From Pseudomonadota bacterium (GTDB taxonomy: Bacteria; Pseudomonadota; Alphaproteobacteria; SHVP01), in contig JAQBYN010000001.1 in the NCBI GenBank assembly GCA_027622715.1, positions 1 through 64,000 on the forward strand: 64,000 nt of DNA, read 5' to 3'. Below, in pieces: positions 1-9,092 of the stretch. The notes under the pieces are model-generated. The model had not been told where the DNA came from. It was given only the letters and a program-made list of their open reading frames with translations, and made no database searches. The number at the start of each line of letters is the position of its first letter. Position 1 is the stretch's first letter. Both the position numbers and the translations under genes were made by a program.

Positions 1-261
1 AAGACATTGTTCATCGAGCCGGGCAGCCCATGGGAGAACGGCTACAACGAGAGCTTCAACGGAAAACTCCGGGACGAGTTGCTCAACGGTGAGATCTTCT
101 ACACGTTGCAGGAGGCGAAGGTGCTGATCGAACGCTGGCGCCGGCATTACAACACCGTCAGGCCGCACTCATCACTCGGCTACAAGCCGCCCGCACCGGT
201 CACGATCTTGCCGCCGATGGCCAAATCGCCTTACCCTCAAACCGTCCGGGCTCTCTCATAG
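1..261 (+). CDS. IS3-family transposase OrfB, C-terminal part (5' truncated by window edge)
   Basis: This is the C-terminal 86 residues of a DDE integrase-core transposase; translation is open from base 1. Visible hallmarks are the [18 protein letters not shown] block, which contains the catalytic Glu of the DDE triad, and the [17 protein letters not shown] block typical of IS3-family OrfB. The protein acts on the IS ends in cut-and-paste or copy-out transposition. The upstream DDE aspartates and OrfA are not in the window, so it is unknown whether the element is intact. Confidence 0.93.
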   Translation, partial: KTLFIEPGSPWENGYNESFNGKLRDELLNGEIFYTLQEAKVLIERWRRHYNTVRPHSSLGYKPPAPVTILPPMAKSPYPQTVRALS

Positions 262-290
262 AAACTGGACCACTGATCAGGGGCAGGCCA
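1..290 (+). mobile_element. Right end of an IS3-family insertion sequence (partial)
   Basis: The window opens inside an insertion sequence. Its transposase ends at 261, and about 30 bases later the element appears to finish with GGGGCAGGCCA at 280-290. That resembles the right terminal inverted repeat of IS407-like members of the IS3 family, which begin TGACCTGCCCC on the other strand. The reading frame of an unrelated gene remnant starts at 291, which agrees with 290 being the boundary. The left end and the target duplication lie outside the window, so the boundary is inferred. Confidence 0.7.
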
Positions 291-476
291 CGCCCGTTCA
301 ACGGCGATATCAACTATCCCAATGTAACGAAGGCGAGCGGCGATGCGGGCCTAACCGTGACAACCGTCGATCCATCGACGGCGGGCAACCGAACCGTGAC
401 CCTGATGACCGACGTCGTATCGAGCCGCCCGTGGACGCTGCTGGGCCCGCTCGTCGCGCCGGTCGGCGACGTCTAG
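291..476 (+). pseudogene. C-terminal remnant of an unidentified gene interrupted by the IS
   Basis: Immediately after the inferred IS end, a 61-residue open frame runs to a TAG stop at 474-476. It has no start of its own near the IS boundary. Its composition (NGDINYPN near the start, then a Thr/Val-rich stretch ending in PLVAPVGDV) looks like the tail of an extracytoplasmic beta-rich protein, but I do not recognise the family. The simplest reading is that IS insertion cut off the N-terminal part. It could also be chance coding in GC-rich DNA. Confidence 0.45.
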
Positions 477-482
477 GCCGCG

Positions 483-1151
483 CTAAAATACCGGTTTGAA
501 CAAACCCAGCGCCGTGTTGATGACGACGATCGCCCAGATCGCCCAGATCCACGGCTTGCCGCGGTTGATGAGCGACGCAATGGTGTCCTCGACTTCGGGA
601 GTCGAACCTTCGGTCAGGAGTCGCGTGAACGCGGGTCCGAACGGTTTGAACATGAAGTTGACGACGATGAGGATGACGATGGTCAAGCCGTAAAGCGCGA
701 CCTTGAGACGCAACCAGTTATCCGGAAACAATTCGCCGGCACTGAACGACACGATGAGCGCCACGATCACGACCGCAAGAAGCACGTAATTCCAGATATC
801 TTCGATGCGACGTAGCTTCTTGCCCCATTCCGGCGCGGTGGGCCGGTGCACATTCCAAACCAGCCAACCCCACGCAATTCCTAGCGCCCAAATCACGATA
901 AGCCAGGGCACACCGACCGGCGCCCATCCCTTGTTGTGGGCGATCGTCATGCCCGTAGGCACCATTAACGTCATGGCGAGGCGTGGAAAAATGTCGACAC
1001 CCTGAAGAATTCGGGCGAGGACCGCGCGCTGCGGCGGCGAATAGTCGCGATGGAGAATAAGAATCGCTGCGTAATACGTGCCCATGTCGGCACCTAGCCA
1101 AAATGCCATCAGCAAGACGTGAAAGAAGATAAAGAGCGTCGTCCAATCCAT
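483..1151 (-). CDS. Integral membrane protein of unknown function
   Basis: A 222-residue protein with about six hydrophobic helices, starting at an ATG (MDWTTLFIFFHVLLMAFWLGADMG). The His and Asp in the first helix recall CopD-like or DUF2269-like four- to six-helix membrane proteins, but no diagnostic motif settles the family. It is transcribed away from the SDR gene at 1267, leaving a 115-bp divergent promoter region. The gene looks intact and its codon use matches the rest of the window. Function is not assigned. Confidence 0.8.
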   Translation of the reverse strand: MDWTTLFIFFHVLLMAFWLGADMGTYYAAILILHRDYSPPQRAVLARILQGVDIFPRLAMTLMVPTGMTIAHNKGWAPVGVPWLIVIWALGIAWGWLVWNVHRPTAPEWGKKLRRIEDIWNYVLLAVVIVALIVSFSAGELFPDNWLRLKVALYGLTIVILIVVNFMFKPFGPAFTRLLTEGSTPEVEDTIASLINRGKPWIWAIWAIVVINTALGLFKPVF

Positions 1152-1266
1152 CGCCGCGACCCCGAACTCTGTTTTTTTCTAGCAACCCGCGTAACTTTCG
1201 GGCAATTGTTCGCCAGTATTCTAAAAAGTAGCCCAAGTAGTTGAGTGCATCAATCTGAGGTTTAGC

Positions 1267-2097
1267 ATGAAGTTGTCCGGTAAAACGGCGCTAGTAACGG
1301 GTGGCGCACGCGGATTGGGGCGATCCGCGGCGCTGGCCATGGCGCGCGAAGGTGCGTCGATTGTGGTCATCGATTTGTTGGCCGATATCGTTGAGGAATC
1401 GGCGGAAGAAATTCGCGGCACCGGAGCCGAGGCGCTGGCGATGTTCGCCGATATCAGCAACCCCGAACTGGTGACCGAGGCGTTTGCAAAGACGCAAGAA
1501 CGGTTCGGGCGGTTGGATATTTTGATCAATAACGCCGGCATCGCGCCAAACCGTTTGATCATGGATCAGTCATTGCTCGAGTGGGAGCAGGTGCTGCGGA
1601 CGAACCTGACCGGAACATTTCTGTGCTCGCAGGCCGCTGTGCCGATGATGGAACAGGTCGGCGGCGGCGCGATCGTCAATATCGCGTCGACCTCGGGTCA
1701 ACGCGGTGCAACCGGGCGCAGCGCCTACGGCGTGTCCAAAGCCGGGATCATTCAGTTGACGAAGATCATGGCGGTCGAGTTCGCGGAAAAGAATATTCGC
1801 GTCAACGCCATCGCGCCGGGACCGGTCGATACGGCGATCACCAACCATAGCCCCGGGACGGTCGAGGGCTATTTGAGCCGCATTCCAATGCGACGCTATG
1901 GGACGCTCGAAGCGATTGGTGCTGCCGCGTTGTTCCTCGCCTGCGATGATTCTTCGTACACGACGGGGCATGTGTTGAACGTGGACGGCGGCTTCGAAGC
2001 CGCGGGCCTGATGTTCCCGCAGGATGAGATTTCGGGCGCGGCGGACATGGAAGACGCCTTCGAGGGCATCAGTTTCCAGAGCGTCGAAGACAATTAA
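1267..2097 (+). CDS. Short-chain dehydrogenase/reductase (SDR)
   Basis: A 276-residue classical SDR that should catalyse NAD(P)-dependent oxidation or reduction of an alcohol or ketone. The Rossmann cofactor motif TGGARGLG is at residues 11-18 and NNAG at 88-91. The catalytic set is Asn113, Ser141, Tyr154 and Lys158 (YGVSK). Asp36 after the second beta strand suggests a preference for NAD. GAGG lies a few bases before the ATG. The protein carries about 25 extra acidic residues at its C-terminus beyond the usual 250. It precedes the tandem hydrolase genes and may act on the same substrate; that link is inference. Confidence 0.93.
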   Translation: MKLSGKTALVTGGARGLGRSAALAMAREGASIVVIDLLADIVEESAEEIRGTGAEALAMFADISNPELVTEAFAKTQERFGRLDILINNAGIAPNRLIMDQSLLEWEQVLRTNLTGTFLCSQAAVPMMEQVGGGAIVNIASTSGQRGATGRSAYGVSKAGIIQLTKIMAVEFAEKNIRVNAIAPGPVDTAITNHSPGTVEGYLSRIPMRRYGTLEAIGAAALFLACDDSSYTTGHVLNVDGGFEAAGLMFPQDEISGAADMEDAFEGISFQSVEDN

Positions 2098-2202
2098 ACC
2101 CGCAATAAACTAGCGAATCAGCGGGTTTACCGCCGAAGCGTGGCTGGCGCTTGCGCGACCGGTCGCCGTTCGGGCCAAATGAGCCCAAAGGGAGGACAGG
2201 GC

Positions 2203-3921
2203 ATGTCCGAAACAAACATCGACGCGGAGATGCGCTTTTGGCGCACCCCGGCGGGCGTCCGGCGCGCCTATGCTGATGGCCGGTTCGGCCAGCTTCATTA
2301 CCGGATCGCGCGTCCCACAGGCGCGACCGACAAAACGCCGCTTATTTGTTTCCACCTCAGCCCCAACTCGGGCCGGGTCTATGCCTTATGGCTTGCAGAA
2401 ATGTCCAAGGACCGGATTGCGGTCGCGCCGGATACGCCGGGTTTTGGTGAATCCGACGCGCCGCCCAGCGCCCCTGACATTGCCGACTATGCGGCCGCGA
2501 TGGGCGAGCTCATCGATCACCTCGGTTTCGATCAGGTTGACGTCATGGGTTATCACACCGGGTCGCGGACCTGCGTTGAGATCGCCCAGCAGCGGCCTCA
2601 ACAAATCAGGCGCATCGTTTTGGTTTCCGCCCCGATCTATTCCAAGGAAGAACTGGAAGTCCAATACAAGACCATGGGGACACCGAGTTCGGATGAGACA
2701 ACCGACGACGGGAGCCATCTGCAACGCAAATGGGATGGTCACCTTCGTTGGAAGGATCGCGCCGCACCGCTGGTGTTTGTCCACCGTGAAGTCTGCGAGG
2801 CGTTGCGCGGCGGCAACAAAGCGTGGTGGGGCCATCATGCAGCGTTCCGCCTGCAGCACGCGGAGCACTTGCCCAACGTCAAACAACCGGTCTTGGCGTT
2901 GTGCCCGAACGACGACCTGCGGGTGCCGACTCTGCGCGCGAAGGAATACATTCAAAACGGACGCGTGCATGAGTTGCCGGACTATGCGCACGGCATGTTG
3001 GACGTACACACCACTGAGGTCGCGAGCGTGGTGCGTGACTTCCTCGATGGTCCGGCCGCCGACATTGGGACAACGCAAAGCAGACCAACCCCGCCGCTGC
3101 CGCCAACGCCGCCTAAACGGGCTATCCGGCGCGCCTTCATGGACGGCCCCGACGGCGGGCAGGTGCACTACCGAACCGCGATGCCATCCGACCCGGCGCA
3201 GACGCCCCTTATGTGCCTGCACATGAGCCCCAATTCGGGGCGCATCTATGAAGCAATCTTGCAAGACATGGGGACGGACCGGGTTGCGGTCGCGCCGGAC
3301 ATGCCGGGCTTTGGTGAATCGGATGCGCCGAATGCGCCGCCGGAAATTGCCGACTATGCGCGGATCGCCGGGCATGTCGCCGACAATCTCGGTCTGAAAA
3401 GGATCGATGTGATGGGTTATCACACCGGCTCGGAGACCTGCATTGAGCTGGCGTTGCAGCGGCCCGATCTTGTGCGGCGGATCGTGCAGATCTCCTGCCC
3501 TGTGTTTACCGACGCAGAACTTGAAGAACTGCGACGCGGCTATGCGGCGGCGCCGTTGATGGCGGACGGCTCGCATCTCGTGGGCAAGTGGCGCCACATG
3601 CTGCCGTTCTATGGGCCCAAGGTGCCGCGCGAGGTGATGGCGCGAAACTTTGCTGAGGGATTGCGTGGTGGCCCGGTCGCGCATTGGGGACACCGCGCCG
3701 CGTTCAACTACGATTTGCGCGAGTCGCTGCCCCGTGTGACGCAACCGATTCTGGTGATCAATCCGAACGATGACTTGGTCGAGCAGACGCCGCGCGGATT
3801 ACCGCTGATGAAGAACGGACGCGTGTTTGAGATCAAAGATCGAGGACACGGGTTCATCGACACCATGACGGCCGAGTTCGCAAAAACTTTGCGCGGATTC
3901 CTCGACGTCGAAACCGTGTGA
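2203..3921 (+). CDS. Tandem double-domain alpha/beta-hydrolase-fold protein 1 (His at nucleophile elbow)
   Basis: A 572-residue fusion of two alpha/beta-hydrolase domains (about 1-285 and 306-572) joined by a Pro/Thr-rich linker at 293-304. The halves are clearly homologous: both contain FHLSPNSGR or LHMSPNSGR, PDxPGFGESDAP, VMGYHTGS and a late NDDL/HG pair. In a normal hydrolase the elbow is G-x-Ser-x-G. Here it is G-Y-His-T-G at His118 and His407, while the acid (Asp237/238, Asp523/524) and His (263, 549) positions are kept. The start at 2203 has GGGAGGACA upstream; an earlier in-frame ATG at 2140 lacks such a site. The gene is followed after 7 bp by a paralogue with the same layout. Reaction unknown. 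Confidence 0.92.
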   Translation: MSETNIDAEMRFWRTPAGVRRAYADGRFGQLHYRIARPTGATDKTPLICFHLSPNSGRVYALWLAEMSKDRIAVAPDTPGFGESDAPPSAPDIADYAAAMGELIDHLGFDQVDVMGYHTGSRTCVEIAQQRPQQIRRIVLVSAPIYSKEELEVQYKTMGTPSSDETTDDGSHLQRKWDGHLRWKDRAAPLVFVHREVCEALRGGNKAWWGHHAAFRLQHAEHLPNVKQPVLALCPNDDLRVPTLRAKEYIQNGRVHELPDYAHGMLDVHTTEVASVVRDFLDGPAADIGTTQSRPTPPLPPTPPKRAIRRAFMDGPDGGQVHYRTAMPSDPAQTPLMCLHMSPNSGRIYEAILQDMGTDRVAVAPDMPGFGESDAPNAPPEIADYARIAGHVADNLGLKRIDVMGYHTGSETCIELALQRPDLVRRIVQISCPVFTDAELEELRRGYAAAPLMADGSHLVGKWRHMLPFYGPKVPREVMARNFAEGLRGGPVAHWGHRAAFNYDLRESLPRVTQPILVINPNDDLVEQTPRGLPLMKNGRVFEIKDRGHGFIDTMTAEFAKTLRGFLDVETV

Positions 3922-3928
3922 GGACTCC

Positions 3929-5632
3929 ATGACAAACGACGCGATGAAAAACTGGCGAACGCCCGACGGCGTGCGCCGCGGCTTTGCCGACAGCCGTTAC
4001 GGACAAATTCATTATCGGATCGCGCGGCCAAGCGAGCCGAAGCAAATCCCCCTGATTTGCTTTCACCTGAGCCCCGGGTCGAGCCGGATGTATGGGCAGT
4101 TTCTGCAGCGCATGGGCGTGGACCGGGTGGCGATTGCCGCCGATTCTATTGGGTTCGGCGAAAGCTCCCCGCCGCCCGCGCCCAAAGAAATCGAGGATTT
4201 CGCGCAATGCATGGGCGACTTGTTGGATTCGCTGGGGATCGGCGACGTCGACGCAATGGGCATGCACACAGGCTCGGAGGTCGCGGTCGAACTAGCGCGA
4301 CAACGGCCCGAACAGGTCCGCCGCTTGGTTCTGATCTCGGCGCCGGTGTTTAGCGACGAAGAACTGGATGCCTTCCGCACCGAGTATCACGGGGTTCCCC
4401 TCGCGCCCGACGGCAGCCACCTTAAGATTCGATGGGACATGCACTGGCATTGGCGCGGACCCGGCGTCGGACCCGACCTGATCCAGCGCGAGATATCGGA
4501 GTCGCTTCGCGCCGGCGAAAAATACGAGTGGGGTCACCGGGCGGCGTTTAACTACCCGTTCGGTAAACGCTTGAGCGAAGTCAGCCAGCCGATCCTCGTC
4601 CTCAACACCGAGGACGACCTTGTCGAGCAGACCCGGCGCGCGGGACCGTTGATGCAGAACGGGCGCATTGTGGAATTACCCAAAGCGGACTACGGCCACG
4701 GGATGTTCGACATCCGTCCCGACGAGATCGCCGCGATCGTGCGGGAGTTTCTCGACGACGACGGGATCGACAACGACGCAATCAATCCCGACGACGCGGG
4801 CAAAACGACCATCGCCTCACCGGCGAGTGCGGCGACATTCGTGCGCCGCGCGTTTACCGATAGCCGGTGGGGCCAGCTGCATTATCGCGGCATTCACCCG
4901 CCCGAAGCCGAACGAACCCGGCGGCCGCTGATCTGTTTTCACGCCAGCCCAAGATCGGGCAAAGCATTTGTCAATTTGATGAAAGCCGTCGGGACGGATC
5001 GGATCGTCCTCGCGCCCGACACGCCGGGCTTTGGCGAAAGCGAGCCGCCATCCGAACCCGTCGAGATCGCCGATTTGGCCGACGTCATGGCGGATTTCGT
5101 CATGAAGCAAGGCTTTGACGAGGTCGACGTGTTCGGCTTTCACACCGGTAGCGAGGTCGCGACTGAGCTGTGGCACAAGATGGGCAAGATGGTGAAACAC
5201 ATCGTCATGTATTCCGCCCCCATCTTTTCCTACGAAGAACTCGCCGGGTTCCGCGCGCGCTACACCCCGGTCACCTTCGGCGAGGACGGCATGCACAACG
5301 TCACGCGGTGGCAGTTTTTCTGGCCGTGGTTGGGGCCGGATCAACCGATCGAAAACTACGCCGATGCATTCAATGAAACGCTGCGCTGGGGACCCGCCTA
5401 TTCGTGGGGGCACCGGGCCGCGTTCAACTATCCGATGGCCAAGCGGCTAAAGCAGGTGAACTGCCCGGTGCTGGTGCTCAATCCCGAGGATGATCTGTAC
5501 GAGCAGTCCAAACGGGCCGCCGAGGTCATCCAAAAAGGTCGCGTCCACGACTTGCCGGGGTTCGGCCACGGCATGCTCGACACGCGGACGCAGGAGATTG
5601 CGGCGATCGTACGCGAGTTTCTTGAGACCTGA
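3929..5632 (+). CDS. Tandem double-domain alpha/beta-hydrolase-fold protein 2 (His at nucleophile elbow)
   Basis: A 567-residue paralogue of the preceding protein, with two hydrolase-fold halves (about 1-277 and 303-567) and an acidic linker. The elbow motifs are GMHTG (His113) and GFHTG (His405), again with no serine. Asp229/230 with His257, and Asp521/522 with His547, fill the remaining triad positions. The halves share WGHRAAFNYP with each other and with protein 1. It starts 7 bp after the previous stop, with TGAGGA ahead of the ATG, so the two genes are almost certainly co-transcribed and may form a complex. Substrate unknown. Confidence 0.92.
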   Translation: MTNDAMKNWRTPDGVRRGFADSRYGQIHYRIARPSEPKQIPLICFHLSPGSSRMYGQFLQRMGVDRVAIAADSIGFGESSPPPAPKEIEDFAQCMGDLLDSLGIGDVDAMGMHTGSEVAVELARQRPEQVRRLVLISAPVFSDEELDAFRTEYHGVPLAPDGSHLKIRWDMHWHWRGPGVGPDLIQREISESLRAGEKYEWGHRAAFNYPFGKRLSEVSQPILVLNTEDDLVEQTRRAGPLMQNGRIVELPKADYGHGMFDIRPDEIAAIVREFLDDDGIDNDAINPDDAGKTTIASPASAATFVRRAFTDSRWGQLHYRGIHPPEAERTRRPLICFHASPRSGKAFVNLMKAVGTDRIVLAPDTPGFGESEPPSEPVEIADLADVMADFVMKQGFDEVDVFGFHTGSEVATELWHKMGKMVKHIVMYSAPIFSYEELAGFRARYTPVTFGEDGMHNVTRWQFFWPWLGPDQPIENYADAFNETLRWGPAYSWGHRAAFNYPMAKRLKQVNCPVLVLNPEDDLYEQSKRAAEVIQKGRVHDLPGFGHGMLDTRTQEIAAIVREFLET

Positions 5633-5633
5633 G

Positions 5634-5846
5634 TTATTTACCGCGGCTCACGAACCGGTCGCGCAAATCGATCAGCCCGGCATAGAGCAGCGCGCCCACG
5701 GCACCGCCGGCGAAGTAAGCAATTCCGCTGACGACAATGTTGTCTTCGGGGAGAATGCCGCGCGCCTGGATGACAGCGACGACAACGATCCCCAGCAGAA
5801 TGAAGACGTTAAGCCAAATGTTGAAACGCGGCCGATCTGTGCTCAT
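5634..5846 (-). CDS. Small two-helix membrane protein
   Basis: A 70-residue protein with two predicted membrane helices: NIWLNVFILLGIVVVAVIQA at about 9-28, and a Gly/Ala-rich helix at about 38-60. A basic tail (RDRFVSRGK) follows. It is convergent with the tandem hydrolase gene, and the two stop codons nearly touch. The family is not recognised. The hydrophobic pattern with flanking charges supports a real gene, but its small size keeps confidence moderate. Confidence 0.6.
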   Translation of the reverse strand: MSTDRPRFNIWLNVFILLGIVVVAVIQARGILPEDNIVVSGIAYFAGGAVGALLYAGLIDLRDRFVSRGK

Positions 5847-5900
5847 CGGTTTCCCCAGCGGGTTGGCGCGCCTGTCGCGCGCGACACCCCTTCCCTATGG

Positions 5901-6164
5901 TCAGTCGAAGACGGATGCAAGCTTGCCGCCTAGACTGTCATCGCCCTGCTTGGCGCGCTTGCGGACGACATGCCTGAGAAACCGGGCCGTCGTGCGGTAA
6001 AAACGACGCTTTCCGGGCTCGACATTGTCCAACATGCTACGGGTGTGAAGATGCTCGATTAGCACAACGACCTCGGCCTGACGGCGCGACCAGGCCAATG
6101 CGACGAAGTCATCCAACAGTTTGAGATCGCCTTCGACGCGTTCGTGTCCCGGCTCAATAAACAT
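5901..6164 (-). CDS. Small hypothetical protein
   Basis: An 87-residue, soluble-looking and mixed-charge protein. The ATG at 6164 is preceded by GGGGAA at a suitable distance; the frame extends 17 codons further upstream without such a site. No domain is recognised. The middle (LDDFVALAWSRRQAEVVVL) could form helix-strand structure, and the C-terminal half is strongly basic. It lies between a small membrane-protein gene and the divergently oriented monooxygenase gene. It may be a genuine short gene or a chance frame. Confidence 0.45.
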   Translation of the reverse strand: MFIEPGHERVEGDLKLLDDFVALAWSRRQAEVVVLIEHLHTRSMLDNVEPGKRRFYRTTARFLRHVVRKRAKQGDDSLGGKLASVFD

Positions 6165-6351
6165 ATTGTTCCCCGGCTGGTTGGCCCGATCGTTGCGGCG
6201 GAAATACACGGACAAAATACACGAACGATCGCAGCATTTCTTGTGTTGCCCTATGGATGGGCGATAACGGGAATTGGATCGCGTTTGTTCGCTGGTCTTC
6301 TCGAACTGTGGCGGCCTCCCCCTGCCCGCCTAATTGAGTTAGAACCGGGCT

Positions 6352-7443
6352 ATGGAGTTGGGCATCTTTCTCATGCCAGCGAGCGACCCATCGCGGCCGC
6401 TGGCCGAGGTCATCGACTGGAACATCGAGGTGATCGCGCGCGCCGACGCGTTGGGCTATGCGGAGGCGTGGGTGGGCCAACACATTACGACGCCGTGGGA
6501 GCCGTTGCCCTCGCCGCAGCAGATCATTGCCGGGGCGATCGGGCGCACCGAAAAGATCCGTTTGGGAACCGGCGTTGAAGTCCTGTACCAACAGCACCCG
6601 CTGCGTCTTGCAGCCGAGTTGATCCAACTGGACCATATGAGCCGGGGCCGCCTGATGTTCGGATTTGGCGCGGGCGGGACGGTGACCGACGGACAGCTGT
6701 ATGGGTTGGACTTTGCCAAGGGTGAGAATCAGGCGCGGTCGCGCGAAGCGTTAGAGATCATTTTGCAAGCGTGGTCGCCCGACGGGCCTGGCGACTTCGA
6801 TGGCCAATTTTGGACGACGCGGCGCCCGAAGTATTCCGATAACTACTATTGGCACCTCAAACCCTACGCGCCGGCCGAACCGCGCATCGCGTTTGCAGGG
6901 TTCATGCCCAAATCGGGATCGCTGATGATCGCGGGTGAAAAGGGCTACATCCCGATGAGTTTCAACGTGGCGCCGCAGCATGTGTCGGTCCACTGGCCGT
7001 CGATCGAAGAAGGCGCGGCACGCAGCGGGCGCACCCCGTCACGCAGCAACTGGCGGCAGATTCGCGAGGTCTATGTCGCCGATAGCGCCGCCGAGGCACG
7101 GCGCGCGGTGGTGGACGGCTTTGCCGGTACATTTTGGAATACGTATTTCAGCGTCATCGCCGAACGACTTGGTATCGCCGATATGTTCCGCCGCGACGGC
7201 GCGCCGCCGGGCGCCAAAGTTGACGCGGCCTATCTTGTCGATCACGGCACATGGTTTGTCGGCACGCCCGACACCGTTGCCGATCAAATCGTCGATCAGT
7301 ACCGGCAGACCGGCGGCTTTGGTGTGCTGCTGCAGATCGGCTTTGATTACGCCGACGCTGGCGCGCGGGAGGGCTGGTTTCACTCAATGGAATTGCTGGC
7401 CACGGAGGTCATGCCACGGGTCAACCGGCTGATTGGCGCGTAG
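6352..7443 (+). CDS. Luciferase-like flavin-dependent monooxygenase (LLM class)
   Basis: A 363-residue TIM-barrel protein of the bacterial luciferase superfamily. These enzymes use FMNH2 or F420 with O2 to hydroxylate or cleave small organic substrates. Family signatures are the N-terminal strand LGIFLMPA, AEAWVGQHIT, IRLGTGVEV.YQQHPLRLA, LDHMSRGRLMFGFGAG and the C-terminal VGTPDTVADQIVDQY. Length is normal. It lies between the tandem hydrolase pair and a methyltransferase gene, all on the same strand. A separate flavin reductase is not visible nearby. Its substrate cannot be read from the sequence. Confidence 0.9.
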   Translation: MELGIFLMPASDPSRPLAEVIDWNIEVIARADALGYAEAWVGQHITTPWEPLPSPQQIIAGAIGRTEKIRLGTGVEVLYQQHPLRLAAELIQLDHMSRGRLMFGFGAGGTVTDGQLYGLDFAKGENQARSREALEIILQAWSPDGPGDFDGQFWTTRRPKYSDNYYWHLKPYAPAEPRIAFAGFMPKSGSLMIAGEKGYIPMSFNVAPQHVSVHWPSIEEGAARSGRTPSRSNWRQIREVYVADSAAEARRAVVDGFAGTFWNTYFSVIAERLGIADMFRRDGAPPGAKVDAAYLVDHGTWFVGTPDTVADQIVDQYRQTGGFGVLLQIGFDYADAGAREGWFHSMELLATEVMPRVNRLIGA

Positions 7444-7557
7444 GCCTTAATCCAGCCGTATTGTGGGCACGACGGTCGCCGCGGCGCCTTTTCAAGCGTT
7501 GGTCAAGACGACATACTGCTAGGCAGACCATGCCAGCCGTCTGGGAGGACCCCGAAA

Positions 7558-8751
7558 ATGACCAAATACGTCCACCACGAGATGAAGGTCGCACCGACCC
7601 CAGAAGAAGCCGCGCGCCAAACCTTTATGTCGAGCATGCGCATGTACGTGCTGCTCGATATGGCGAACGGCATGCGCACCGTCTACGACACCGAGGTCGC
7701 GCCAAAATTTGAACGCAAGAACAAGCGCGCGCCGCGAGACGGCACAGAAGTTCATCGCGCCCTGAAGAAGGACACGTTCTTTAAGTTCTATTCGTCGATG
7801 CGCTGCAACGCGCAGGAGATGGTGTTCCGTTCGATCCTGCCGACGGTGGAACGCAGCCAAGATGCGCTGAATAAGAAGGCGAAAGTCCTGAGCCGGTCGA
7901 AAAAGGCTGCGGGTACGATCGAAACCGATCCGTCTTTCGTGGTGCCGCGCAGCGTGGCCGCGATCGACGTGCACCGGATGCCCGGCAACTACGACACCGA
8001 ATACGGCCCCGACGATGTGACGCAAGGCGCGGTCTACGACAACGGCATTTCCGTTTTCAGCATGGGGTTCTTCGGAGACAACCTAGACGACATCGGCAGT
8101 TCTATTTCGCTGTTCATCAAGAACAAGTATCCGAAGTTCGCGCCCAAGCGCATCTTGGATATGGGCTGCACCATTGGCCACAACACCGTGCCCTGGGCCA
8201 AGATCTATCCAAAGTCTGAGGTCCATGCGGTCGATGTGAGCGCGCCGGCGGTTCGCTACGGCCACGCGCGCGCCCAGTCTGATGGTGTTGCGGTTCATTT
8301 CCACCAACAGAACGCGGAACACACAAACTTTGAGGACGGCAGTTTCGATCTGATTTTCTCGTCGATGTTCCTGCATGAGGTGCCCAAGAAAGGCATCAAG
8401 AAAATATTCAAGGAAGCGCACCGGTTGCTTAAGCCCGGCGGGCTGATGCTGCATATGGAATTGCCGCCCAACAAGATGTTGGGGGCCTATGACAGCTTCT
8501 ATTTGGATTGGGACAGCTACTACAACAAAGAGCCGTTCTACAAACCGTTCCGCGATTTGGATCCGGAGGTGGTCTCGGAAAACGCCGGTTTCGCCAAGAA
8601 CAAGTTCGTGCAGTTCATCATTCCCAGCGTCGGCCAATACGGCGAAAAGGCGGTGAAGGACTCGGTGAAGAAACAGACCGGCAAGGCCGACGATCAAACC
8701 GGACGTTTTGCCGCCGGCATCCATTGGTATTGTTTCGGGGCCTGGAAGTGA
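7558..8751 (+). CDS. SAM-dependent methyltransferase, paralogue 1 of 3, with extra N-terminal domain
   Basis: A 397-residue protein. Residues about 195-330 form a class I methyltransferase core (RILDMGCTIGHNT at 198-210, VHAVDVSAP, FDLIFSSMFLHEVP, LLKPGGLMLHME). Residues 1-190 form an extra domain shared with the proteins at 18620-19732 and 30132-31295, including VAPKF at 47-51 and HRMPGNY at 139-145. The glycine loop is GCTIGH instead of the usual GxGxG. GGGAGG precedes the ATG. The next gene overlaps its stop by four bases (GTGA), implying translational coupling. The acceptor is unknown. Confidence 0.9.
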   Translation: MTKYVHHEMKVAPTPEEAARQTFMSSMRMYVLLDMANGMRTVYDTEVAPKFERKNKRAPRDGTEVHRALKKDTFFKFYSSMRCNAQEMVFRSILPTVERSQDALNKKAKVLSRSKKAAGTIETDPSFVVPRSVAAIDVHRMPGNYDTEYGPDDVTQGAVYDNGISVFSMGFFGDNLDDIGSSISLFIKNKYPKFAPKRILDMGCTIGHNTVPWAKIYPKSEVHAVDVSAPAVRYGHARAQSDGVAVHFHQQNAEHTNFEDGSFDLIFSSMFLHEVPKKGIKKIFKEAHRLLKPGGLMLHMELPPNKMLGAYDSFYLDWDSYYNKEPFYKPFRDLDPEVVSENAGFAKNKFVQFIIPSVGQYGEKAVKDSVKKQTGKADDQTGRFAAGIHWYCFGAWK

Positions 8752-9092
8752 CTGCGGCCGCTGAAAAGAAGCCGCTGCGCTACAGCGTCCGCGGCAAGAA
8801 TACCCAGTTCTTTTCGGGTGAAGGGGTCGACGAGTTGGTGTCGATCACCATGGCACTGGCGCAGGAGTTGTGGGTCGTGAAGGAGCGGCTCGCGGCTTTT
8901 GAGGCGGTGGCCACCAAGAAGAAGGTCTTCACCGCGAAGGAAATTGAGGGTTTCAAGTTCACGCCGGCGCAACGCGCGAAGCTTGATGCCGAGAGCCAAG
9001 CCTTCATCGACCGCGTGTTTTTCGTCTTGCGTGAACGCGTCGAGGGCCTGGCCGCCGACCCGGACGAGCCGCCCGCGCCCAAAGAACCATGA
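8748..9092 (+). CDS. Small hypothetical protein coupled to the methyltransferase gene
   Basis: A 114-residue soluble protein beginning with GTG inside the methyltransferase stop (GTGA overlap) and ending in an ATGA overlap with the next gene. It begins with a short basic stretch, then has an amphipathic helical middle (ELVSITMALAQELWVVKERL) and an acidic Pro-rich tail. The spacing within the operon makes it very likely real. I do not recognise the family. It could be an accessory subunit of the methyltransferase or of the ABM-type protein that follows (inference). Confidence 0.75.
   Translation: MTAAAEKKPLRYSVRGKNTQFFSGEGVDELVSITMALAQELWVVKERLAAFEAVATKKKVFTAKEIEGFKFTPAQRAKLDAESQAFIDRVFFVLRERVEGLAADPDEPPAPKEP

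Noticed and set aside
2386-3744. A 452-codon open frame on the minus strand, antisense to the first tandem hydrolase gene
   Set aside because: It lacks a ribosome-binding site and recognisable motifs, and its open frame follows from the GC-rich codon pattern of the real gene. Similar antisense frames lie under most long genes here.
8508-8747. N-terminal extension of the small protein at 8748
   Set aside because: It lies wholly inside the methyltransferase gene, and the GTG at 8748 sits in a typical coupled overlap.
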